From Bacteroidota bacterium (GTDB lineage: Bacteria; Bacteroidota; Bacteroidia; NS11-12g; UBA955), in assembly GCA_018333525.1 (NCBI GenBank), contig JAGXTF010000105.1:1-64000 (forward strand): DNA of 64,000 nucleotides. The letters run 5' to 3'. Made by a program: the position numbers and the translations under genes. This document shows positions 8,877-16,266 of the stretch, piece by piece (position 1 is the first letter of the stretch; each line of letters starts with the position of its first letter). A model generated the notes under the pieces. That model was not told the origin of the DNA and did no database searches. It saw nothing but the letters and a program-made list of their open reading frames with translations.

Positions 8877-8918
8877 AAACTTTGGAAACTATTGGAGTAA
8901 AAAAAGTTTCCAAAGTTT
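8877..8918 (-). promoter_or_regulatory. TetR operator: 14-bp perfect inverted repeat
   Basis: AAACTTTGGAAACT (8877-8890) and AGTTTCCAAAGTTT (8905-8918) are exact reverse complements separated by 14 bases, 30 bp upstream of the chosen tetR start. Read on the minus strand, a TTTG within the first arm stands 19 bases before TAGTTTCC, a loose fit to the Bacteroidetes TTTG-N19-TAnnTTTG promoter. The operator may therefore overlay the promoter. Binding by the neighbouring TetR protein is inference. Confidence 0.8.
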
Positions 8919-9065
8919 TTTAAACCCCAAATTTTTTCGATAAAATTCCGTTTTGGGTAAAACCAATGCGGTGAGAAATGGCGCAATCCCTGATCCTGAA
9001 GGGCTGTAATCTCACACTTCGCAACGCAATCAAGGAGTGCATTCAACCAGGTTGGAAATGTACTT

Positions 9066-10556
9066 ATGGATGAAATTGCATATCAAAATGTTTCATTGTC
9101 TTATTTTTATCCCGTGAAATTCAGATTAGCAACGCTCATTTTTACGATGGTTTCAACGCTTTCTGCGCAACATGCAGACAGCCTGATTTTTGAAAAAATC
9201 ATGGAGGAAGCATTGATAAAGGGAGAATCCTACCAACGATTGGGTGAACTCTGTAAAACCATAGGTCCCCGATTGAGTGGCAGCGATCAGGCAGAAAAAG
9301 GGGTGTATTGGGCATACAGTATGTTGAAATCCTACGGATTTGATTCTGTTTTCCATCAACCTGTAATGGTTCCACGATGGGAAAGGGGAAAAGTAGAATC
9401 CTTATTTTTTTCCTCATCGGTTTTCAGCAAAAAAATTAAATCCGGAATTCCTGCCAATTACAATTGCGAAGCTTTCGAAGAGCAAAAATTAAAACCATCC
9501 AAATCCTATAAAATACAGGCATGCGCTCTGGGTGGAAGTATTGGTACTAAAGGTGTTTTACAGGGCGAAATCATTGTAGTACACAATAAAAATGAAATGC
9601 ATGAATTGGGAAAAAATGGAAAATTAAAAGGCAAAATAGTATTGTTAAATCAGGCCTTTTACGAAGGGAATATCAACACTTTTGCATCTTATGGGGCATG
9701 TGTTGGTCAGCGTTATATGGGTGCTGTGGATTTGGCAAAATATGGTGCAATTGCCGTATTGGTTCGGAGCATGACCAATCGCTGTGATCTGCATCCGCAC
9801 ACCGGTTCCATGGCTTATGTGGATTCTGTACCAAAAATTCCTGCAATGGCGGTTGCATCTGCAGTAGCAAATCTGCTGGATCAAATGGCTAAGGAAGACC
9901 CACTATTAAAAATCAGCATGCAAATGGATTGCAAATGGTTACCAGATCGCATGTCTGCAAATACCATTGCACAAACCAATGGAAGTCTGTTTCCCAATAA
10001 ATTTATTGCATTCGGCGGGCATTTTGACAGTTGGGATGAAGGGGAAGGTGCCCATGATGATGGAGCAGGATGCATGCACGCGTTTGAAGCGCTTAGAATT
10101 CTGAAATCGATCGGTTACATACCCCGTCATTCTTTGCGTTGCGTGTGGTGGATCAATGAGGAAAATGGATTAAGAGGTGCTATGGAATACGCGAAATTGG
10201 CAAAGGAAAACGGAGAAATACATGTAGCTGCATTGGAAAGTGACAGGGGAGGATTTACTCCCCGTGGATTCTCTCTGGACTCTGCAGCAATGGCATTTAC
10301 CATTCCATATAAAAAATATTTGGATGCATATGGAATTGGCACCCTGGAAAAAGGCGGTGGCGGCGCAGATATCGGGCCATTAAAAAGAAATGATCCCAAT
10401 ACACAACTGGTAGGATTTATTCCGGATTCCCAGCGATATTTTGATATTCATCATGCAGAAACTGATGTATTTGAATCGGTAAATAAACGCGAACTGGAAC
10501 TCGGCGCCGCTGCTGTAGCGATTATGATTTATATTTTAGATCAGAATTTGGATTAA
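9066..10556 (+). CDS. Secreted M28 family zinc metallopeptidase (carboxypeptidase Q-like)
   Basis: Predicted exported di-zinc aminopeptidase/carboxypeptidase. Zinc-ligand and catalytic segments of family M28 are visible in order: GGHFDSWDEGEGAHDDGAG (His and bridging Asp), WWINEENGLRG (catalytic Glu pair), ALESDRGGF and a late HHAETD (last His). A region of ~120 residues before them (TKGVLQGEIIVVHNKNE onward) resembles a protease-associated insert. The signal peptide is KFRLATLIFTMVSTLSAQ; because acidic residues precede it when the ATG at 9066 is used, a GTG at 9114 (VKFRLATL) may be the true start. 496 aa is normal for carboxypeptidase Q-like members. It stands alone, divergent from tetR. 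Confidence 0.9.
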   Translation: MDEIAYQNVSLSYFYPVKFRLATLIFTMVSTLSAQHADSLIFEKIMEEALIKGESYQRLGELCKTIGPRLSGSDQAEKGVYWAYSMLKSYGFDSVFHQPVMVPRWERGKVESLFFSSSVFSKKIKSGIPANYNCEAFEEQKLKPSKSYKIQACALGGSIGTKGVLQGEIIVVHNKNEMHELGKNGKLKGKIVLLNQAFYEGNINTFASYGACVGQRYMGAVDLAKYGAIAVLVRSMTNRCDLHPHTGSMAYVDSVPKIPAMAVASAVANLLDQMAKEDPLLKISMQMDCKWLPDRMSANTIAQTNGSLFPNKFIAFGGHFDSWDEGEGAHDDGAGCMHAFEALRILKSIGYIPRHSLRCVWWINEENGLRGAMEYAKLAKENGEIHVAALESDRGGFTPRGFSLDSAAMAFTIPYKKYLDAYGIGTLEKGGGGADIGPLKRNDPNTQLVGFIPDSQRYFDIHHAETDVFESVNKRELELGAAAVAIMIYILDQNLD

Positions 10557-10557
10557 G

Positions 10558-10606
10558 TGTCAGTTGTCAGGGGTTCGTTGTGGGTTGTGGTTTCGGGTTG
10601 TGGGAT
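10558..10606 (+). repeat. Degenerate heptanucleotide tandem repeat
   Basis: Starting right after the M28 stop codon, the spacer reads in 7-base steps: TGTCAGT, TGTCAGG, GGTTCGT, TGTGGGT, TGTGGTT, TCGGGTT, GTGGGAT. The remaining spacer up to the next gene holds a short AAGCC/GGCTT stem near 10619-10630 but no U-tract, and nothing else recognised. Confidence 0.6.
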
Positions 10607-10854
10607 CTGGTAGCCGCAAGCCTTGGCTTGTCGCTGCGCAAATCCATGTTGAAAATATGGATAATTTATCGCCAGTTAATTTAGTGAAAAAGAGGTAAAA
10701 AAGTGAAAAAATGAAGGAATGCAGTAGAAACAAGCCTTGATTTGTGGGGCAGTTTAAAAAAGAAAAATTTCAAAAAAAATACCAACGATTTCCAAAATTT
10801 GCGTCTAATAGATATACCATGAATCACTTTGAAATGGGTCAGGGAAAAATAAGA

Positions 10855-12483
10855 ATGGCGAACATATTTAAGTGTCCCATCAATTTAAAATTATGTATTG
10901 CCCGATTTATTTGTGCTCTTATTTTTATTTGTAGTTCGGTTGAAACACAAGCCCAAACCACCACCAAAGGAACTGAGTTTTGGTTTGGATTTATGGAAAA
11001 CCTCACCCTGAGTTTTAACGGGCCACCTAATTTTTATCTGTTAATCTCTGCCGATGAAGCTACAAGTGGAAAGATAATTCAACCGCGAACCGGACTGGAA
11101 ATTCCATTTATCATTGCTGCAGAAACCGCCATAAAACTGGATATTCCTTCTGCTATTTATTATAAAAGTGGTTCCGATGTTTTTAGTGATTTTGGATTTC
11201 AGGTTGTGAGCGAAAAAGCCATAGAAGTGAAGGCTGTACACAACCGTTTGTATTTTTCTGACGCTTCCATTGTATATCCCATATCGATGATGGGCACCAA
11301 TTACCATGTGTTAACTACTGCTGATTTTCAGGGACAAAATCCAAGTGCATTTTTAATTGTTGCATCCGAGGACAATACCAAAATTCAAATTACTCCAACG
11401 GTTCTCACACTGGCTGTGAAACCTCCGGGCAAAACCTATGAAATAAATTTAAGCAGGGGAGAAACTTACCAGGTGCAGGGAAATGGAGATTTGAGCGGTA
11501 CGGTAATCAAAAGCAGCGACCACAAAAAAATAGCAGTTTTCTGTGGTGCCAGACAGGCATTTGTAGGCGCCAATGGTTGCAATAGCGTTGGTGCCGACAA
11601 TCATTTGTATGAGGAGATTTTGCCTGATGCATATGCCGGAAAAACCTTTGTATTTGTGCCTATGGCGCTGCGAGGTGGTGATCCTATTACTATTATGGCA
11701 ATAGAAGACGGAACAAATTTTACACTTACCGGTGGTCCTATAACATTAAATGCCGGTGGCCATATGTCATTCACGCTTTACACCTCGCAATGGATTCAAT
11801 CGGATAAACCGATTTTTGTAGCGCAGTATTGTAAGTCATTAACCTGCGGTACAGGATCGGACGGGCAGATTGGCGACCCATCCATATTTTATTTGCAACC
11901 CACAGAGTTCTATGCGGAAAAAGCCGGTTTTTATGCACCGGATTTATTTGCCAGGCATTTTGTAAATATCTCCTGTCCCAAAAAATCTTTGAATTCGATT
12001 AAGCTCGACAATGCATCTATATCTCCGAAGTTTAGTCAGGTAAACGGAAATTCTGATTTTTATGCAGCTTCAATAGAAGTAAATGAGGGTCCGCATCAAA
12101 TTAAATCGGACTCCGGATTTCTGGGTTATGCATATGGATTGGATTTTTACAATGCTTATACCTATGGCCTCGGATTTAAAACCAATAGGGTAGATGAGGC
12201 ACTGGCTTTTAAATTCAAAGTATTTCCAAATCCGGTTGGGGATCAGTTAACCCTGAGCTATCCTTTGCCACAAGGCTATCAACAAAATATTACTTATCAA
12301 TTGTATGATGCAGTTGGACGAAAGTTGTTGGATCGCGCAGTTATTATGGATTACAGCCAACAGGAAATCCGCATAGACATGGAACCTTTTGCACCTGCTT
12401 TTTATTTTTTGAATATTATTTCCGGAGAAAATTCGGCTTCACAATCCTTTAAAATATTGAAACCAAAACGGAGTATGGAATAG
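10855..12483 (+). CDS. Secreted IgGFc-binding-like protein with T9SS type A sorting domain
   Basis: Predicted cell-surface protein exported by the type IX secretion system. After a signal peptide (LCIARFICALIFICSSVETQAQ) comes the GTEFWFGFMENL motif that opens the IgGFc-binding N-terminal domain (PF17517). Family-like stretches follow: SEDNTKIQITP-type, a later KKIAVFCGARQAF and HLYEEILPDAYAGKTF. The last ~80 residues form a T9SS sorting domain beginning FKVFPNPVGDQLTLSY. The track start (10744) is a GTG with no family support; ATGs exist at 10819 and 10855, and 10855 gives the most sensible signal peptide. Ligand unknown; the domain name does not prove IgG binding. It is followed 21 bp later by another secreted protein. 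Confidence 0.85.
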   Translation: MANIFKCPINLKLCIARFICALIFICSSVETQAQTTTKGTEFWFGFMENLTLSFNGPPNFYLLISADEATSGKIIQPRTGLEIPFIIAAETAIKLDIPSAIYYKSGSDVFSDFGFQVVSEKAIEVKAVHNRLYFSDASIVYPISMMGTNYHVLTTADFQGQNPSAFLIVASEDNTKIQITPTVLTLAVKPPGKTYEINLSRGETYQVQGNGDLSGTVIKSSDHKKIAVFCGARQAFVGANGCNSVGADNHLYEEILPDAYAGKTFVFVPMALRGGDPITIMAIEDGTNFTLTGGPITLNAGGHMSFTLYTSQWIQSDKPIFVAQYCKSLTCGTGSDGQIGDPSIFYLQPTEFYAEKAGFYAPDLFARHFVNISCPKKSLNSIKLDNASISPKFSQVNGNSDFYAASIEVNEGPHQIKSDSGFLGYAYGLDFYNAYTYGLGFKTNRVDEALAFKFKVFPNPVGDQLTLSYPLPQGYQQNITYQLYDAVGRKLLDRAVIMDYSQQEIRIDMEPFAPAFYFLNIISGENSASQSFKILKPKRSME

Positions 12484-12504
12484 GAATTGTTATTTAATTC
12501 GTGC

Positions 12505-13158
12505 ATGTTTTCGAGGTTTTGTTTAATTCCGGTATTGGCTTTTTTTATTGGTGGTAGCGCAGTTGCACAATCCGGAACTTATTATCACGATTTTATACCA
12601 ACCAGTTCCGGATACGGGATAAAAGCATGGAACACAGGAGAAGAGAAACATGATTTTTACAGCATTTTGGAAAAAACCGATGAAAAGGGTCGTGTAGTTT
12701 CGTTGCAATTTCAAAAGGGTGATACCGCGCTTTGTCCATTTTTGTGTTATCTGGAATCGAAAATTAATTACTCTTATCCAAATGATTCCACCATTGTTGC
12801 AGAGTTTTTGAATTGCGATGGACAACCAATGGAATACTGGCCTTGTGAGGCCGTTTGGAAAGTGACTTATGTACTGAATAAGAAAGGAATTATAGTTTCA
12901 AAAAAATCACAATATTTTTCTGACCAGCGGTTTTTAGAATTAAATAATTTGAGTGACAGTTCCATTGCTGAAATGATGATGTTAAATGATTCAATCATTT
13001 TAGATACTGAAGTGCAATCCGATTGGATTTCCGGTTATGAATTATCTTATTTCAAAATGGCAGGTAAGTTTCCGCATGGCAAAGATTTTAATACAGAAAA
13101 TGCAGGATTTTATGTTGAAGAAAAGAAGGCTATTGATGCTTGTTTGAAAGAGAAATAA
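12505..13158 (+). CDS. Hypothetical secreted protein
   Basis: 217 aa with a clear signal peptide (MFSRFCLIPVLAFFIGGSAVAQ) and no recognised domain. The mature part has several cysteines (CPFLCYLE, FLNCDGQPMEYWPCEAVW) that could form disulfides, and an aromatic-rich beta-type composition. No T9SS tail is present. The track starts at an upstream TTG (12487); the ATG at 12505 is preferred because it directly opens the signal peptide. Its position 21 bp after the IgGFc-like gene suggests co-transcription and perhaps a shared surface role. Function unknown. Confidence 0.7.
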   Translation: MFSRFCLIPVLAFFIGGSAVAQSGTYYHDFIPTSSGYGIKAWNTGEEKHDFYSILEKTDEKGRVVSLQFQKGDTALCPFLCYLESKINYSYPNDSTIVAEFLNCDGQPMEYWPCEAVWKVTYVLNKKGIIVSKKSQYFSDQRFLELNNLSDSSIAEMMMLNDSIILDTEVQSDWISGYELSYFKMAGKFPHGKDFNTENAGFYVEEKKAIDACLKEK

Positions 13159-13367
13159 TATTTTAAAGGCATTTAACACAAAGTCACTAAGTCGCTGTGC
13201 TCATCACAAAAGACACTAAGTTTTTATTTTAACTCATTTAAAGAAATGAGCACATCGCAGCAGTTCGACACTATGGCTCGTTTCACTTGCTAAAAGCCAG
13301 TAGCCAGCGGCTTGAGGCCAGCAGCTGTTTTTCATTTCCTCCATTTTCGCTTATTTCGCGCTTCGAA
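13159..13367. other. Spacer with hairpins and heptanucleotide repeat
   Basis: The 209-bp spacer contains two near copies of CACAAAGTCACTAAG (13179 and 13207 areas) and a hairpin CTCATTT-AAAG-AAATGAG (about 13229-13246). A longer inverted repeat is also present, GCTGTGCTCAT near 13193 against ATGAGCACATCGCAGC near 13246. At 13294-13328 the sequence again runs in 7-base steps: AAGCCAG, TAGCCAG, CGGCTTG, AGGCCAG, CAGCTGT. No gene is seen. The track's extension of the next ORF into this repeat is not believed. Confidence 0.55.
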
Positions 13368-14462
13368 ATGCAAGTACCGTTTTTTGATCTGAAACGCCAG
13401 TATGATGAGCTGCGCGAACCCATTCACCAGGCCCTGGACGCAGTAATGGAAAAGACCGCTTTTAGCGGCGGACCTTTTGTAGATGAATTTGAAAAACAGC
13501 TTGCAGCATATAATGAAACTGCCTGGGCAGTTGGTCTCAACAGCGGAACCAGTGCACTGCATTTGGCCATGCTCGCTTTGGGAATTGGTGCCGGTGATGA
13601 AGTAATCATTCCGGCAAATACTTTTATTGCAACTGCCTGGGGACCGAGCTACGCCGGCGCAACTCCGGTTTTCGTGGATTGCGATCCCCATACATGGAAC
13701 ATGGATCCGGTTGCTGCTGAAAAAGCAATTACTTCAAAAACAAAGGCTATCATCGGCGTGCATTTGTATGGCCAGCCATGCGATATAGATGCCCTGATGT
13801 CGATTTGTGTAAAACACCATATCCATTTTATTGAAGACAATGCACAGGGAATAGGTGCTACCTACAAGGGCAAAAAAGCCGGTACGTTTGGAGTATTGAG
13901 TTGTACCAGTTTTTATCCCGGTAAAAATCTGGGATGCTATGGAGAAGGCGGTGCATTGTTTACTAACGATAAAGCTATTGCAGAACATTGCAAATCTCTC
14001 CGAAGCCATGGTGCGACGGTGCGATATTACCACGATGAAGTGGGATACAATTACCGCATGGAAGGTTTTCAGGCAGCCGTGTTGCAGGTAAAACTGGCAC
14101 ATATTGACCGATGGAACAACCGCCGCAGAGAAATTGTAAATCGCTATCGCGAAGAGATTCAAAATCCAAAAATTACATTTCAAAAAAGCGATGAAGGCGC
14201 AAATAGCGTGTATCATATTGCAGTTGTTTGTGTGGGAGATCGCGAGAATTTTACCAAATTTCTGGAACAAAATCAGATAGGATTCGCCTTTCATTATCCC
14301 GTGCCCTGCCATTTACAAAAAGCTTATGCGCATTTGGGATACAAAAACGGGGATTTCCCTAATAGCGAGTATCAGGCCAGCCATGCTGTTTCGCTTCCCC
14401 TGTTTCCGGAAATGACGGATGTAGAAGTGGATCGTGTGATAGAAGTAATTCGGAAATACTGA
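13368..14462 (+). CDS. DegT/DnrJ/EryC1/StrS family sugar aminotransferase
   Basis: PLP-dependent enzyme, most often transferring an amino group to a keto-sugar nucleotide for lipopolysaccharide, capsule or glycan building. 364 aa starting MQVPFFDLKRQYDELREPI, the normal N terminus of the family; the track start upstream runs through a repeat. The binding segments GLNSGTSALHLAMLALG, EDNAQGIGATYKGKKAG and the PLP lysine in SFYPGKNLGCYGEGGA are all present, as is the C-terminal FHYPVPCHLQKAY segment. No other sugar-nucleotide genes flank it, so the exact sugar is unknown. A terminator follows directly. Confidence 0.92.
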   Translation: MQVPFFDLKRQYDELREPIHQALDAVMEKTAFSGGPFVDEFEKQLAAYNETAWAVGLNSGTSALHLAMLALGIGAGDEVIIPANTFIATAWGPSYAGATPVFVDCDPHTWNMDPVAAEKAITSKTKAIIGVHLYGQPCDIDALMSICVKHHIHFIEDNAQGIGATYKGKKAGTFGVLSCTSFYPGKNLGCYGEGGALFTNDKAIAEHCKSLRSHGATVRYYHDEVGYNYRMEGFQAAVLQVKLAHIDRWNNRRREIVNRYREEIQNPKITFQKSDEGANSVYHIAVVCVGDRENFTKFLEQNQIGFAFHYPVPCHLQKAYAHLGYKNGDFPNSEYQASHAVSLPLFPEMTDVEVDRVIEVIRKY

Positions 14463-14466
14463 CAAA

Positions 14467-14496
14467 AAAAGGAGGCAGCAAATGCCACCTTTTATT
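14467..14496 (+). terminator. Hairpin terminator after the DegT gene
   Basis: AAAAGGAGGCA-GCAAA-TGCCACCTTTT forms an 11-bp stem with one mismatch, followed by ATT. It starts 4 bp past the stop codon and is near-symmetric. The GGAGG inside it mimics a ribosome site but belongs to the stem. Confidence 0.65.
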
Positions 14497-14519
14497 CCGA
14501 AATTGCGTCTAACCATTAG

Positions 14520-16196
14520 TTGCAGAAATACCGCAAATTTTTACCCCTCATTGTCATTGCCTTATCTGGCAATTTTGTCTCTGCTACGCATATTGTAGGT
14601 GGCGAAATATTGTATAAATACCTGGATTCCGGCAGGTACAATATTCGGATGAACCTGTTTATCGACTGCCTGAATGGAGCTCCTGGAGCAATTGCAGAAG
14701 ATGCTACCGCGTATTTTTATGTTTTCAATAAACAAACCGGAACGCTGCTTCCCGGTTATCCGATAAGCGTGCCGAGGAATACCCCGGAAAGGCTGGTAAA
14801 ACTCCATTATAACTGTTTGGCTAATGCACCCAATGCGTGCGTAGATTATTACATCTACGATACCACCTTGTATTTGCCTTCCGGACAAGGCGGTTACATC
14901 ATCTCCTTTCAGCGCTGTTGCAGAAACAACAGCATATCGAATTTGCAAAATCCGGGTGCACAGGGAGCCAATTATTGGACTACCATTCCAGATACATCGG
15001 ATTTACCCGATAAACGGGAAAATACCAGTGCGGATTTTTCTCTGTTGCCACCCAACTTTCTCTGTACCAATGCATTTCTGCAATTTGACCACAGTGCAAC
15101 TGATGCCGATGGCGACAGTTTGGTATATGATCTTTTTTGGCCCTATACAGGGGCAAATGCATCGAAGCCCAGGCCTGACAATAGTTTGAATGGTCTGCCA
15201 CAAAGTCCTCCTTTCTCTCAGATTACCTGGTTAAATACCTATAGCGAATTGAATCCTATTGATGGGAGTCCACCCTTGAAGATCGATACATTCTCAGGAA
15301 AACTCACCCTTACTCCAACACGACCCGGACAATTTGTAGCCGGAATCCGCGTGCGTGAATACCGCAAAGGTGTTTTGATCAGTGAAACCAAAAGGGATTA
15401 CCAATTCAATGTTGCAGATTGCGATCTTACGCTGCAGGCCGGACCAGGGGCGGATAAAAAGGCCTGTGACAGCACGGTGCAGTTGACAAATAATTCCATA
15501 GGCGCCCAACGCTATTCCTGGGATTTTGGTATTCCAGGTACAAACGGAGATACTTCAAATCTCGCAACTCCGTTTGTGGTATATCCCAAATCCGGTGTTT
15601 ATCATGTGGTACTCAGGGTTTACAAAAACAATTGCATTGACAGTGCAGAATCAGAAATTCGTCTTGGACATCCATTCAGCGGTGTTGTAGAGTCATCAAC
15701 TGATGCGTGCTCAGGTAACATCGAATTGATTGCCGCAACATCAGCACCGTCTGTTCAATGGGACATTAACAATCAAAATTACTTTGGTAAAGACCTGAAA
15801 ATGCATTTGGATCCGGGCATTTATTCGGTGAATGCCATCTTTGTAGACACCATTGCGGGTTGTAATGACACCCAGGTAATTAATCTGCAATTGGAAAATT
15901 TAGCCAATGATTTTCGTCTGGCAAATGTTTTCACCCCGGATCAGGATGGTACCAACGATTGTTATCATATTGGAGGTGCAGTTGGCAAATGTGTGGAAGG
16001 GAAATGGAAAGTATTTAATCGCTGGGGGGAAAGGGTTTTTGAGTCGGATAATCTGAGTGGATGCTGGAACGGACAGGTAGATAATTTGGGTCCGGATTTA
16101 CCTGCAGGTGTATATTTTTATATGGTGGTGTTTAAGGATTCAGATTCGCAATCGGGGGAAGAAAAGGTTTCCGGTTGTATTCATCTCATACGGTAA
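14520..16196 (+). CDS. Secreted PKD-like protein with gliding-motility C-terminal (T9SS type B) domain, paralogue 1
   Basis: Large surface protein exported by T9SS. The signal peptide YRKFLPLIVIALSGNFVSA precedes the ATHIVGGEI-type N-terminal domain shared with the next gene, containing FQRCCRNNSISNLQNPGAQ and DHSATDADGDSLVYDLF. A PKD-like beta domain (RYSWDFGIPGTNGDTSN) and a CTD of the gliding-motility-associated type (FRLANVFTPDQDGTNDCY, then WNGQVDNLGPDLPAGVYFY) follow. The only start that keeps the signal peptide is TTG at 14520: an in-frame TAG directly precedes it and the next ATG is inside the mature domain. 558 aa, versus 832 for its neighbour, which has extra repeats. Adhesion or matrix role is inference. 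Confidence 0.88.
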   Translation: MQKYRKFLPLIVIALSGNFVSATHIVGGEILYKYLDSGRYNIRMNLFIDCLNGAPGAIAEDATAYFYVFNKQTGTLLPGYPISVPRNTPERLVKLHYNCLANAPNACVDYYIYDTTLYLPSGQGGYIISFQRCCRNNSISNLQNPGAQGANYWTTIPDTSDLPDKRENTSADFSLLPPNFLCTNAFLQFDHSATDADGDSLVYDLFWPYTGANASKPRPDNSLNGLPQSPPFSQITWLNTYSELNPIDGSPPLKIDTFSGKLTLTPTRPGQFVAGIRVREYRKGVLISETKRDYQFNVADCDLTLQAGPGADKKACDSTVQLTNNSIGAQRYSWDFGIPGTNGDTSNLATPFVVYPKSGVYHVVLRVYKNNCIDSAESEIRLGHPFSGVVESSTDACSGNIELIAATSAPSVQWDINNQNYFGKDLKMHLDPGIYSVNAIFVDTIAGCNDTQVINLQLENLANDFRLANVFTPDQDGTNDCYHIGGAVGKCVEGKWKVFNRWGERVFESDNLSGCWNGQVDNLGPDLPAGVYFYMVVFKDSDSQSGEEKVSGCIHLIR

Positions 16197-16266
16197 TTTG
16201 AAATCGCAGAATTGTAAAATAAAATCAAGATGGTTGATGTTCGAAGGAACATTCAGTATTTTTGAT

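Noticed and set aside
8801-9046. 81-aa minus-strand ORF upstream of tetR
   Set aside because: Overlaps the tetR operator and 5' end in another frame; no motif.
14482-14598. 38-codon leader ORF with a GGAGG ribosome site
   Set aside because: The GGAGG is one arm of the terminator hairpin of the DegT gene and the reading frame has no protein features.
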